The translations under genes and the position numbers were made by a program. Shown here piece after piece: positions 34,764-47,470 of a stretch of 64,000 nucleotides of DNA. How positions within the stretch are numbered: the first letter of the stretch is position 1; each line of letters opens with the position of its first letter. Origin of the DNA: Trebouxia sp. TZW2008 (Eukaryota; Chlorophyta; Trebouxiophyceae; Trebouxiales; Trebouxiaceae); contig BDIU01000025.1 of assembly GCA_002118135.1 (NCBI GenBank), forward strand, positions 62,001-126,000, written 5' to 3'. The notes under the pieces were generated by a model, which worked only from the letters and a program-made list of their open reading frames with translations, searched no databases and was not told the origin of the DNA.

Positions 34764-35384
34764 TCAAAACTGTACCTTGTATTGCAACTTCTTTCCCCAT
34801 GTCAACTCGGCTAGCTGGCCATCACTAACAGGGCCCACACCAACTGGTGTGCCTGTGAAAATGACATCTCCTCCACACAGCGGGAAGTACTTCTTGATGT
34901 AAGGCAGTATCTCGTCAGGCTTCATGCTCATCTCATTGCCTTTGGCATGCTGAACCTTCTTGCCGTCAAGCTTTAGTGCAAATTCCTCGCTCATGTAGTT
35001 TGAAAATTGCTTCAGGTCTACCCAAGGCCCGATGATGGCTGAATTCGTGAACACCTTGCCTATCTCCCATGGCCAGCCATTGTCTTTGAGATCCTTCTGT
35101 ATGTCTCTCAATGTGAGATCAAGTCCTAGTGATACTGCATCAATCTGAAGGTCTTCGCTCAGCCTCAGTAGCAGCTCGATCTCGTAGTGCACAACGCCTC
35201 TGTCCTTCGGAAGTTTGACTTGCACTGTATCATGCTGAGATCCAGCGATGACAGCAGAGCTTGGCGGTTTCATGAACAGCACTGGTTTTGGGGGAACCTT
35301 GTCTCCCAACTCCTTGGCATGTTCGAGGTAGTTTTTGCCCAGCAAAATCATCTTGTCGAACGCATGGCGAGGCGCCCTTGCCAT
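34764..35384 (-). CDS. Fumarylacetoacetate hydrolase-domain protein (FAHD1-like)
   Basis: A single-exon gene of 206 codons before the stop. It matches the FAHD1 family of acylpyruvate hydrolases and oxaloacetate decarboxylases through the whole length: ILLGKNYLEHAKELG at the start, PVLFMKPPSSAV, VHYEIELLLRLSED (the two glutamates bind the metal), LGLDLTLRDIQKDLK, GWPWEIGKVFTNSAIIGPW and the C-terminal CGGDVIFTGTPVGVGPV. The length is close to the 220 residues of human FAHD1. I start at the ATG at 35384; the frame opens two codons earlier without an ATG. No transit peptide is visible, unless an upstream exon has been missed. It lies head-to-head with the formin. Confidence 0.92.
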   Translation of the reverse strand: MARAPRHAFDKMILLGKNYLEHAKELGDKVPPKPVLFMKPPSSAVIAGSQHDTVQVKLPKDRGVVHYEIELLLRLSEDLQIDAVSLGLDLTLRDIQKDLKDNGWPWEIGKVFTNSAIIGPWVDLKQFSNYMSEEFALKLDGKKVQHAKGNEMSMKPDEILPYIKKYFPLCGGDVIFTGTPVGVGPVSDGQLAELTWGKKLQYKVQF

Positions 35385-36063
35385 CGCCAACCAGGTACGA
35401 CCAAGACAGCAGGAATGATACCTCAGACAGCCGCTTGCGCTATCAATGCATTAACACACAAGCATTGACAAGCAAACCATGAGAAGGTCAAAGGCAGTGA
35501 GCGTGCTGAGCGATCTCAAGGAAACTAACTCAGGAGTTGATCTGATCTGAGCCGATCGGCTCAGAAGTCTGCATGCATGCAGACGCCACTGTGCGGCTCG
35601 TGAACTGGCGATCGGTTTGAGCTAGACATCCTGATGGCTTCAACATCTGCTCAAAGTGTTGCAATGGACAGAAAACAGAAAACTACTTGCAAGCAATTGC
35701 TGTCATGCAAACAGCCAATCGCAACAAATGCAGTTGCAGCTCATCTCATGTCGATCGTGATGAGGCAAGAATCTTTCAGCTTGTCGGGCTCAAGATCCGC
35801 TTGCGTTTGCCATTCATGCATGCCTTGGCATGTGTGTGCTACTCATGACTGCATGCATGTGACACCCCGCACGTGAGCTTGTCATTCCAAGCCCGCTACA
35901 GACAAAACGGTCTCGCATCACGCGTTTGCGCTGCGGTTGTGCAGAATAATGTGATTTGATCACGACATATCGTGCTGCACTACAGGACCTGTGCGTGACT
36001 GCATTCGCTTGACTATGCGGCTGCCAAGAGAGCATACGATCTTGAGTCGATGACCCTGCAGCT
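35385..36063. promoter_or_regulatory. Divergent spacer between the FAH and formin genes
   Basis: 679 bp between two divergent start codons. It contains short palindromic GCATGCATGC-type runs and no recognisable gene. Confidence 0.4.
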
Positions 36064-37372
36064 ATGTGGTCCTGGCTGGGCAGCGTTGCCACACCAAAGA
36101 CTGAGCCAGAGAAAGACAAAGCTGCTCCATCAACAGCCCGAACATTGACCACTGGAAACGCTAGTCCAAACGGCAGCCGGTCCAGCTCCACTGCATCTTT
36201 CAAACGCCCAGACTCCGAGAAGACTCCCGTCGTCCAGGTCACAGACAGAATATGCGCCTTTGTGTTCGGTGAGTTGTCACTGCAAGAAGTTTGGTGGCGA
36301 ATGTGCATGATATCCGGATGCGTTGTAGCAGACCAGACCTGTAAAACCTGTATACATATGCTTTTTCAAAGCGCGTGTCTCTTCCTCATTTGCGAACGTG
36401 ATGTGGTGTGCAGAGGAGGATCCTTCAACATGGAAGGAGGCCTTTCATCTGTCAACGCTGTCAGACAGGTAGCCTTCTGCTCATGAATGCTGGCACACTG
36501 TCTTGGGAACAGTGCAGGAAAACATCTTTCGCCACAGGTACAAACACGTGCTGCAAACAGCGTCAGAAAGTATTGCTGGCAGCTATGGGCCCAGTCCAGG
36601 CATTCTTGCTCTCAACCTTGGACCTGTATGGAGTAATGCGGACGCTTACAACTTGTTTGGCAACAATGTGATCGAGATTTCCTTCAAGGAGTGGGAGAGC
36701 CCTCCTGGCCTTGGGATATGTCCCCTAGATGTCATATTTTCAGTGTGTTACAGCATATCAAGCTGGCTTAGCCTAAATGAGGACCATGTTGTGGTGAGTC
36801 CTCCTCAAACTCAGTCAAATTCCAGCCATGCAAATCACAGCAATAAAGCACCCCTGCCTGATCAAAGTGCATCTCTGTTTGAACACTGACTGCACGTATG
36901 ATCTGTTAAGATCATCTTCAGATCAGCATTTGTTGTCAGGTGTATCTTTGCACAGGCAGCCATCATTAGTTGCAGTGATGTTGCTAAACATTCTCAATGA
37001 ACCTGAGACTCAGAATCAGATAGGGCTTGCCTTTTGTGGCACATGCTTTTAGACTCATTGTCTAGTTCAAGCATGCAATACAACTTACTCTTTGTCTGTC
37101 CGGCAGGTTCTGCATACGCGCAGCTGCTCAGGCACAGGCATGTCTTTTGTGCGTTTCCTGGCTGCCTGCTACCTCACCTTCAACATGGACAGCCTGACTG
37201 TGGAGAAGGCTCTGGAGACCTTGCCTGTCCTACCTCTGCTTCATCAGTCCACAGGCGTTGCAGGTGTGAGTCTTGTCAAGTGTTTTGCATTCAGCTGTTG
37301 CAAATGTGATAGCTCAGACACTGAATCAGCCAAGCATTACCACCAGCAGCAGCAGCAGCAATGACAGGAATC

Positions 37373-37410
<38 letters not shown>

Positions 37411-40400
37411 CAGCAGGCAGCAGCAGCAGCAGGTCGATGATAAAACAACCTCAGACAGCAGGTTCAACACACAGGCTGGTTCTGCAGCAGCAGCAGCTGC
37501 TGCACATCATTGATCAGCAGGACAGGCATCAATTTTTGGTGTTTGAGATCAAAGAGATCATGCAGTCTTGCTACACAAGCAAACAGTTTGGACAACCTCA
37601 TACCCTGAATACAACAGGAGCCAAAGTCAGGCAAATAAAAGCTGCAGACTGCTGCAGACTTCTGAAGCAGTCTGCAGCCTAGAAACATCAGCCAGGGTGC
37701 ACATTTGCATGATCTTACATGGCGACTAATGCACATCTGCACAATTGACTATGACATTTGCTGCACATTTGCATGATCTGTTTTGGCGTCGCTTCAGCTG
37801 GCTAGCTCTGCAGGTGCAGGCCAGGGGGACGTCAGTCGCCTAGGAGAGGCCGCCAGCCTGCCAGCCATGGTTGGAGCTACCTCTGTCAAAGTCCAGCACT
37901 TTGCCAGCACCAGGTATGCAATTTCTTTGATGCATTCTGCAAATTCCTTGCATGTAATCATGAGGTACAGCTTGTGCTGCAAAGCACGTTTGTCTGATGC
38001 ATGCGACAGGCAGTTTGAATAGCGCATGTGGGAGTGCATAGGGGCTGCTGACAAGCTCGCCTGTTGTGGAAACTCATGTTCCAGGCTGCTGTATTGCAAT
38101 ACAATGCGTAATCTGATTAGTCTGCCCAAATCGTCACTTGCCTGCCTATAGCATGAACAGCACACATGTACACACCTTGTAAAGCTTATTGCATGCAGAA
38201 TGACACCAAGCATGTGCTATGAAAAGCTTTGTGCAAGCAATGCAGTCCTGCTGAGGCATGTCTGTCTGCTCAGGTATGTTGGGCCTGCTCAGCAAAGGTA
38301 CGGCGAGTACTTCTGTGGGGTGCTGTTCAACCCAACCTTGCGGCCACCCTCAGAGATCACCAAGATGCTGCGCCGCATTGTTTTCAGCCCTTTTGACTTC
38401 ATTGCCCTGGCAGCTGCTGACCCCACCCTTGATGGGGTGTGGGAGAATGACAACCCTGCTCCCTTTCTAGTGCTGTATCAGCATGGCAAGAGTGTATGGG
38501 CTGGGCCTCCAGAGGACCAGGTAGGCTTAGTTGCCGCCCTGCCTTCTGGCAGAATCTCAGTGCATTTTGCACTCAAAGCTCAAAATGCAAGCGTTCGTGA
38601 GCATGGATCACTGAGATGCAGTGCAAATTGTGAGATATGCAATACAACAATACCAATGCCTGAAGTGCAACGTGCAAGCATCTCAGCGTGACAGTCAGTA
38701 TGGTGGGCCCTGCTGCAATCTAAACCATAAAGCCTACAGATAAAGTCCTCTGCAAGTTTGTTTGATCCTTGCCGTCATAAAGCAAATACTGTGCTTCAGC
38801 TGCTCCAGCGTGATTGCTGTCCCGGCTATAGAGACGAAGCACCAGCAGCATATGTTTCAGCCACCGCGCAGCAAGGAGCCAGTCTTGCAGGCTGTCGAGA
38901 ATCATGATACATGCCAGTACTGATCCCTGCTAAGCAACATTCTGCTAGCCAGTAAGCTGAACCATGACCACAATCATAAGCAGAATCTCACATGATTCTC
39001 GCACACTGCAGGAAGGCTTGGTGCCCTTCAACATCAAAGTCCCGGTAGTTGGTGACATCACCATAGGGGTGTGGTTTGGCCATCACAACCTAGGGCAGCG
39101 GCTGCATGGCAGGCCCTCCCTGTCCTACGCTTTTCACACAGCTTTCCTGTCAGCTGAGACCATCCGTGTGAGCCTGCCCAGCCTCGACATCAGCAACAAG
39201 CGCCTCTTTCCTGCAGACAAGGCCACCAACTTCTTCATGGACGTCACGCTGGAGGATACACAGGCTCCTCCAACTGCAGAGTAAGCATCTGTCAGGCTGT
39301 ACTTGCCAGAAACGCAAGCAGAGATCCCTGTCGCATATTGCCATGAGCTTTCCTGCCATGCATACATTGACTGCTTGTACCTTCAGAAGGCTGTCTGTCT
39401 CGCTGGTACTCCCTGTTGGACAAAATGAGCTGATTGACCATGCATGCTGTGAAAGCTTGCATGCTTAGAATGCAATGTGTGTGCCTCATCTGCAGAATGT
39501 GATGCTATTTCATTTAATGTGTTACTGCATCAGCAGCAAGCTGGGTTGATGATGATGTTGATAAAGGCCCAGAAGTATGACATGCTCACAATGTTGCCAA
39601 TTTCAGCACCTAGCTTGTGCTGCTGCTGCATGTCATGTCACCATGGAGACATTCATGCCGAGCACTGATCAGTAACAGGTAGGACAGACCCGTGGCAAGC
39701 ATTGGTTATGGACAGATCTGAACAGAATACAATGTCTGCGTGCAGGATGGCGGGACATATTGAGGAGGGGGACTTGGTGAGGCTGAGGGGCAAATGGCAG
39801 GAGACCATGGCCAAGATCCATGGCGCCTCTCCCTCCCCTGCCAAAATTGTCCCAGAGTAAGACCTTCTACTCTACTGGATAACACAGCCAGTGATTCACC
39901 ATAGATAAAATCCAAGCTACAGTGGGCAGTACCTAAGTGCATCAGAGAGTAAATGACTTAAGTGCAGTGCAAATTGGCAATATGCAACATGTCGGCGTCA
40001 AAGTGCAATCCAAAACCCGCAAGTATTGAGGAATGACAACCACTGAGATGACGACTATGGTGATGCATCACTTCCTCATCAACATCATTGCCTGTCACTG
40101 CAACTGCTTAACATGAGATTGCTGAGAGGTACAAGCCACTCTTCTGTAGACAGCAGACAGCTGGTGTGGGCGCACAGCTGCTGGCAAGATATGTCAGCGT
40201 GACTTGTTCTTGTTATGGTAGTCTGATAGCGCTCAGACAGCTATAGCAGCAGCAAACCCTGCTGACGTCCCCATCAGTCTGTGCCACTGCATGGCTGCAT
40301 TTCTGCAATGGTTGCTGCAGGCATGCATGAGAATTTTGTGATTCCAGATCATGTGCCTTGTGTGCGATAGTGAACATGATGGCAGCATGCACCGTCCAAA

Positions 40401-43400
40401 GCTAGTCTGAGCATGCAAGCTGTGCAGCAAGACAGAAGGCATGTACGGCTTCGTGCGGGAGATGAGGGGTCCTGTAAGCAGGGCTCATCACTGTGCATGC
40501 TAAACATCATCAACTTGCTGTTTGCCGGAAGACAGAAAGCATGGATGGCGTGCTAGAGGAGATGAGGGGTAATATGCCCATCAAGTATGGGATCAGGCTG
40601 AGCAGACAAGCTGCTGCTGATTGCTGCGCATGTCTAAGCAGCATAACTCGGCTGTTGCAGGAAGACAGAAAGCATGGATGGCGTGCTGGAGGAGATGAGG
40701 GGTAACAAGTCCTTCAAGCAGGGGTCCAGGCTGACTAAGCAAGCTGAGGCCCAGGGCACTGCCATTGTGGCCTCCTCCCACAGCCCTTTCACCACTGAGC
40801 CTGTCCCTGAAAGAGATGGGGGACCCACTGCAAGCACCTCAGATTCAGATGACACGTGAGCCTCATTTGCCCTTCAACAATGGTAGTCCATGCAGTCACC
40901 TCTCGTCTCAACACCTTCAGCAACGCCTTACACTCTGTATGCCGGTCTGTTGGCTGAGCCCTTGCGTCCTGTCCAAGAAAAGCTCTGCACCTGGATCTTG
41001 GCAAACAAGGCACCAACAGAGTGGATGTGAGGCAAGTCCATGTGTCAGGTGGCGCATGCCTGCAAGCTGTAAGACAGATTAGTGGGCACTGCATTGCCTA
41101 TACTGCTGACTGTGCTGCTTGCAGGCAAGGCCACGCTGCTTTGGCAAAAGCTGTGGCCCGCTACAAGATGACACCTGCTGAGAAGGGCAAATCTGTCACC
41201 CCATCGTTGAAGTTGCCCCTTGACAGCATCACCAAAACCAGAAGCCCCGCACAGGTGGAGTCCTCACGCACCATCCAGTCCCCACAACAGAGCGAGTCAT
41301 TCAGGGAAGCCCGCACAGCGCTACAGCAGCACCTTGAACATCATGCTTCCTCAGACTCAGTTGCATCCACACCGTCATTACCAAGCTCAGACTACGCTGC
41401 CAGCGTGAACTCCAACAGTCAGGCGACATCCTCTAGACAAGGCAGCAGTCGTAGGGCGCTCAGGCTCTCTCCCTCAGAGCTTCACAGAGCCAAGCAACGT
41501 CAAATGCTGGCTGACAGGCAGCGCCAGTTCAACCAGAAGCAACAATCATTCAGCAAGCTGCGCCCACTAGCAGATCAGGAGGCCCAGTCCAGTGAATGGG
41601 AGACCAGCTCTGTGTCATCACAGTCAGAGTCCGAGTCTCAGGCTAACATGCCAGGGCCTCACACGCCTGTGCCTCAAGCCAGATCTGCCCTCAGCCCTAC
41701 TGCTGGCGTAGCTGCCAATGGGCGTCCTAAACAGGACCCGCCAAGCAGCCCTGATGCAAGGTCCACCAGCACGTTGCCTTCTGCTAATGGGCGCTCTCAT
41801 CGGGGCCTGTCCAGCAGCCCTGATGCCACCTCTACTAGCACTCTGCTCACATATACAGCCAGCAAGGAGTCAGCTGAGCCAAGGGTAGTTGTCAACATCA
41901 CTGTGGTCTATGATCAGCCAACTGCTTCCCAGCAGAATGCCTCGGATAGAGCTGCAGCAGGCAAACGCAAAGCGCACAAGCAGGGTGAGCCTGCTGCAGT
42001 ACTACCTGGCCTTGGTGCAAATGGTGTTCTTGACAGCAAGGCACTGCCAGCCTCACCTTTTGCTTCTGCCTCCTCACAGATAGCCAATGGCATTAGCAAA
42101 GAAGCTGTCAATACTGAAGTTGTGTCATCTAGTAAAGCTGATTCTGAAGATGCATCGTCTAGCAAAGCTGACCCAGATGCAGCCATGCTTGTCCCCTCTG
42201 TGTCTCGTGAGCTCTTCCCAACAGATCAGCCAGAAGCAGCACAGCGAGCAAAACAGGCGCCTCAAGCACAAGAGCCTGCCAGCACAATTGATGCTCATGC
42301 ACAGCCTGCAATTGAGGCAGTCTCTGCCAAAGGTCAGGCTGTTGTTGCTGAGCAGAAACCTTCAGACACAGCTGTGCCAGCAATACCACTGGCTGCACCC
42401 CCACCGCCACCCCTGCCTCCTAGCAAAACACAGTCAGCAGCAGCGCCGTCACCGCCGCCACCTCCACCTCCAGCCAGAGCTCAGTCAGCAGCAGCACTAC
42501 CGCCGCCACCTCCCCCACCGCCAGCCAGGACTACCTCAAGTCCTGCGCCACCGCCACCGCCGCCACCACCTCCTCAAGCCCCTAGCAGGACACTCTCAGC
42601 CCCTGCACCACCCCCACCTCCTCCCCCACCACGACCAGCAGGGGCGCCTGTACCACCGTCGCAACCGCCAGTGCCAGCAGCCCCTCCCCCCCCACCCTTG
42701 CCATCTGGAGCTAGGGGCCCACTGCCCCCGCCCCCACCTCCAGGTGAACCTCACAGGGTTGACAGCAAGGTTCACTTGACTGGCTGTCTAGACCCACAAG
42801 AGGGGCTCCATGTGCCTGTCTGATTTTTGTCATGGTCAATCATATGTCACATGAGCTGCATGACCACCTTCAATGTATGCCTCAACTTGATCACCAGACA
42901 CATATCAGCACACAATATGTGCAAAGTAGGACACAATGATTTGACGCGCACACACACATATATACACAATCCCACAATGATTTGACGCCGTGCTTGATCA
43001 ATGAAAGCAAGAAAAGACATTGTGGATGGCAGGTGCGAAAGCAGCCCCACTGGCACCACCGCCTCCGCCAGGTGCACGTGGGCCACCACCTCCACCCCGA
43101 CCTCCAGGGGCCAGGGGTCCTCCCCCACCTCCCCCACCCCCTGGAGCTAGGGGTCCGCCTCCTCCGCCCCCACCCCCAGGAGCCAGGGGGCCGACCCCTC
43201 CGCCCCCGCCTCCAGGTGCACGAGGCCCACCAGCACCGCCGCCACCTCCAGGGGGCCAACCGGGTGTGCCGCCCCCACCCCCACCACCCAGGGGTGGCAG
43301 AGGCCCATCGCCACCTCCACTTCCAGGGGGCAAGCTGGGGCCACCTCCTCCTCCAGGTAGCTTTGTTACACATGTAACTGAACGCAGCTGCTAGATGCGC

Positions 43401-46400
43401 TAGCCTGTCAAGAGCTCTCGTTTCTGTGCCAGAATCCGGCTGTGCAGATGTGTGAGATGACTCAGAGCTTTCTGCATGGTTTGTGAAATTTGGTTGCATG
43501 TTGCTACTATGCAAGCAGGAGAGCTCAGTTTGCGTATGGCCTACATACCACTTGTATGTGTCCTGGGGAATTGTGTCAATGGGTTCTATTGTTACTGCCT
43601 GCATTGGTCATGTCAGATGGGGACGTTTCAAAGGGGCCAAGGTTGACTCACTGAACCACGTCATGCTGTTAAGATTGGGCTTATGCCGCTGCAACTTCCT
43701 GCATCTGCGTAGCAACAGAACAGCCTTAGCAATCCCCCCTGTGCCTCAAAAGCATATTTAGAGGCAGGTTTTGTTGACAGGGAAGAGCAGCGCAAATAGT
43801 TTTGCATGTTTTGTACTTGCTCAAGCAAACTGTTAGACCGGAGCTGATCCAAGCTCAAAATGTACGACGTGACATGACAATGGGTCACATTTGCTCAGGT
43901 GGCCGGGGTGCTCCTCTTCCAGCCCCTATGGCCCCAGTAAGGCAAGTGCTGCAGCCTAGCGTCAAGTTGCGGCCCTTCTTCTGGTCCAAGGTGCCTGCCA
44001 ACAAGGACAACATCTGGAGTCGGGTGCAGCCGCCTTTCCCTGAGCTAGAGAAGGGCCAGATGACGGCCCTGGAGCACCTGTTTGCCCAAACCGCCACCAC
44101 TATCACTCCTGGCAGGAAGAAGAATTCATCTGACGGTGTGTAAATTGCATCCTTACCAGAGCACTGCTCGGACTAATGCCTTTGCATGAGCAGCAGCTAG
44201 CAAATCAGCTTGCCTCTTGAGTTGCAGCACCTTGGTGTGCCAGTCACATGCATGCTGTGAGGGCATCAACATCTCAATCGCAAAGCCCTTCCAAAAGGGT
44301 TGAAACAACCTTTAGATTTGGCCTTTAATTTATCAAAGTAGGTAAGACACAATATAGGCTGTCACAATGCCGTACATGCACATGTCCTGCTGCGGTCTGA
44401 TGCAAAGCTTGTGTGCGGCATTCGCATCAGAAGAATGGCTGTGCAGGTGGGGTGACCCCTAGAAAAGCGGAAAAGATCAGTGTGGTGCCTCTGTCACGGG
44501 CCAACAATGTCTCCATCATGCTGACTCAGTTCTCGCAGTTCAAGAAGGGCCCACAAGAGATCCGCCGCGCCGTTGTGACTGGCGAAGGGCTGTCCTTGGA
44601 GCGCCTGGCATTGCTGCTACAGGTGGTCTCCACACTGCACACCTGTATGCCCAAGCTGTTCACGCTGAGCTTTGCATACTGCCTGTGAGCAACTTCATCC
44701 TTGCAACTGATGTGCCCAGCACACATAGGGCTTTCAAAGGTGGTGCACTAGCATACAAGCTGCAGAGACTGAAGCTGTTGATTCAAGGGCTTGAGCTGTC
44801 TGCATATTTCGTCACACTTGACAAGACATTGTAAGATGTAGCACAACATGGCTGCCTGCAGCATCTGTCTTTGACCATGAATCAGGAGCTTGCATGGCAT
44901 GCAGATTGCTCCCAAGGAGGATGAGCTGAAGGCATTCCAGGCTTTCAGGGGCACATATGATGACCTGAGCCCGCCAGAGCAGTTCCTGTATGTCATGGCC
45001 AGTGTGCCACGCCTCAATGACAAAATCAATGTCCTCATCCTGATGCACCAGTTTGAGGTCAGTCTGCTGCAATGTCTCTCACATGTCTTGTACCATCTGT
45101 ACTTCTGTGACACTCAAACTAAACATTCCAGTCAAATTGCTGATTACACTGGTCACCGACACAGTAATGCAGCATGGTGCAAGAGATAGCTTTGTCAGGC
45201 TGGCTGGAAGCATTGATTTTTCTGGCAGTGATCACAATGTCACTTGCATCTTCGTGCATGTCATGTTTTACAGCCCTTGACTGACATCTCACAACGTGAT
45301 ACCATTGTTGCAGTGTTCTGCAAGCAGTGCAGAAAGTTTGACATGAATTTTGCAGGGCTTTGTGAGCAGGGCCAAGGCCAGCATCGACAGTGTAGACAAG
45401 GCGTGTGGGCAGTGCTCTAACTTTGATGCATCGTTGCAGGGTTTTGTGAGCAACGCAAAGGCCAGCATAAACAGTGTAGACAAGGCGTGTGGGCAGTGCT
45501 CAAACTTTGATGCATCTTTGCAGGGCTTTGTGAGCAGTGCAAAGGCCAGCATAGACAGCGTGGACAAGGCGTGTGGGCAGGTGGGCAACAGCCGCCGCCT
45601 GCAGGAGGTACTCAGAGCTGTGCTGGCTGTTGGCAACGCCCTCAACACTGGCACTGCCAGGGCCTCTGCAGATGGAGTCAAGCTGGAGTCTCTCATGAAG
45701 CTGGCTGATGTCAAGGTAGCTTTGCACTGCATGCCTGATGCAAAACAAGCTGGTCTGCCTAGACAGGACTCATGCCACTCACCCAACCCTTGTGCTGGCA
45801 TGTCTGTTGTTTTTGGTACATGCAACAAGCAACATGTGCTTGTGATGTACAAGTGTCCTTGCAGAGCACAGCTGCATCATGTCTGTCACTGTGCAAAGCT
45901 GCCAATCAGCACCATGAAGCCGTCAACAACATGTGTAGCAACCTTTTGCACATCAAGTCTCTGGGCGCATGTTGCTGCAAATGTCAAGCAAGATTATGGC
46001 ATGACGTTGCATTGACACTTGCCCTTTTTGCAAATCAGCTTAGTATGGCAGGGGCAATACGTGCTGTCGATAGTGAAGGAATCGCATGGCATAGCCCGCA
46101 AGGACACAACTTGTCACTGCTTTGAGTGGGCTCTTGCCTGCTACAGGTGACAAGGCCCACATCAGCAGCAGCGGCAGCAACAGCAGGCAAGGCCAGTCCT
46201 CCCAAGGATGGCAAGGATGACACCCCCAATGATTCAGAGGCCGACCCCCCCAGGCCTGAAGTGCCCCCAGTCACCACCCTGCTGGAGTTTGTGGCCTGGG
46301 TGGTGCTGACGGGGCACGCTGTCGGCAGCAAGGCTGTTGAGGACTGGAGCAAGGGGCGTGGAGGGTACCTCATTGACGAGCTGCATCAGGTCAAGGAGGC

Positions 46401-47470
46401 CTTCGTCCGTGTCCAGGTGCCGGTTTGACCCACCTGCTAAGCTTGACTACCCTCGCATCTCATCTTTGCTTTGCGTGTGGCACACAGAGTCAAAGACCTC
46501 GCTTACTCTGCACATCTAGACAGGACGGTCTTGTGTGGACCAGCACACCTAGTCTCTTGCAGCAAATGTGCCATTGATTAGCGCTGCATAAAACATCAAG
46601 GCCTGCTGTCCATGTCAGTGGATGAAAAGGTGCAGCTGCTCACATTTATGAGATGCATCTGCAGCATTTAAGAATGTTGCCCTTGTCAACATGCATCTCA
46701 CAAGACTTATCAGATGTGAGAAGTCAGCACATGAACTTTTGCCACAGGGGGAGATGCAGGAGGCATTGAAGGCCATAGATCTAGGCGTTGCAGCTGCCAC
46801 TTCTGAGTTCAAGGCTGCAGCCAAAGCTGGCAAGTCAGTAGTCACAATGAACTTGACCATCCTCAGCAATGACCACGATGACGGCAATGGTGACAGGCAA
46901 ACAGGTAGAAGCTTGTCAGGCAAGCGTGGGAGCAGCAAAACCCTCGGCTGGAATGCAGCTGCCGCAGCAAAGCATGAGACAGCTAAAGCCAGTGTGGGTT
47001 CTACTGTTGTCAGTGACAATCTGCTGTTGAAGAAGAGTCCATTGATGCAGCGGCTTGCACAGAGGGCCATGGAAAACGAGCAAGCAGCTTTGGCAGAGGG
47101 GAGGCATACAAACCGAAATGGTATGCTATATGGCTTTGTGCCCAACACTCATGTAGAAGAGGAGGCAAGTACCTCAGGCAGGGGCTTACAGGAGGATGTG
47201 CAACAGGTCAAAGTTGAGCTGACAGGAAACGATGTTGCTGAGGAAGAGAGCCAATTCAGTGCAGTTGTAGGAGCTTTTGTGGCTGAAGCTCAGCAGCAAA
47301 AGTCTGAGATTGGCAAACATGCATTTCAGACGCACCAGAATGTGCGCAAGCTTGCGCTTTTGTTGGGAGAGTCCTCTGAATCCGAGGCTTCTGTGTTGTT
47401 CAGTAGTGTTGTCAGTTTGGCTGATAGCTTTGATGCTGCCTTCGCCAGAATTGCAGGTGTTACCAGGTGA
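36064..47470 (+). CDS. Formin with PTEN-like N-terminus (class II plant-like), FH1 and FH2
   Basis: Nucleates and elongates actin filaments. Exons: 36064-36268, 36414-36468, 36538-36793, 37107-37263, 37814-37913, 38274-38520, 39012-39280, 39746-39856, 40661-40855, 41125-42743, 43033-43356, 43899-44135, 44447-44622, 44905-45057, 45524-45715 (or from 45356 or 45440), 46147-46416 and 46748-47470. They give 1762 codons in phase. A PTEN-like domain comes first (VTDRICAFVFEEDP; the loop HTRSCSGTGMSFVRF keeps a Cys but no CX5R Arg, so it is probably inactive). A C2-like part follows (LVPFNIKVPVVGDITIGVWF). FH1 is two proline-rich blocks (about residues 955-1180). FH2 has LRPFFWSKVP, NVSIMLTQFSQFKKGP and VLAVGNALNTGTARAS, with a Pro/Asp-rich insert at 46147-46280. 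The last exon could have another donor near 47467. Confidence 0.9.
37345..37433. repeat. CAG microsatellite in a formin intron
   Basis: CAG/CAGG triplet runs, about 25-30 triplets in all, with interruptions. They lie in the intron between exons 37107-37263 and 37814-37913. Confidence 0.9.
40441..40735 (+). repeat. Repeated 5' edge of formin exon 9
   Basis: The exon start encoding KTESMDGVLEEMRGN is found at 40661 (functional) and 40528, 133 bp upstream, where the acceptor CAG has become CCG. A shorter remnant (CGGGAGATGAGGGG) lies at about 40441-40482. Confidence 0.85.
42390..43356 (+). other. FH1 proline-rich coding repeats of the formin
   Basis: Two exons carry the FH1 region. The end of exon 41125-42743 has runs such as PPPPPPPARAQSAAA, and exon 43033-43356 has about ten copies of a PPPPPPGARG-type unit of about 36 bp. 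Such runs bind profilin-actin. The antisense strand is open and glycine-rich but is a shadow. Confidence 0.85.
45356..45607 (+). repeat. Threefold in-frame 84-bp repeat at an FH2 exon start
   Basis: Starts at 45356, 45440 and 45524, exactly 84 bp apart, each preceded by TTGCAG or TTTGCAG. Each encodes GFVS-AKASI-SVDKACGQ. All three are in frame, so using the first, second or third acceptor adds 56, 28 or 0 residues. Only the last copy continues as VGNSRRLQEV into FH2. Confidence 0.95.

Noticed and set aside
42998..43333. Glycine-rich open frame on the minus strand over the FH1 region
   Set aside because: It is the antisense of the proline repeat (CCN read as GGN) and has no independent support.
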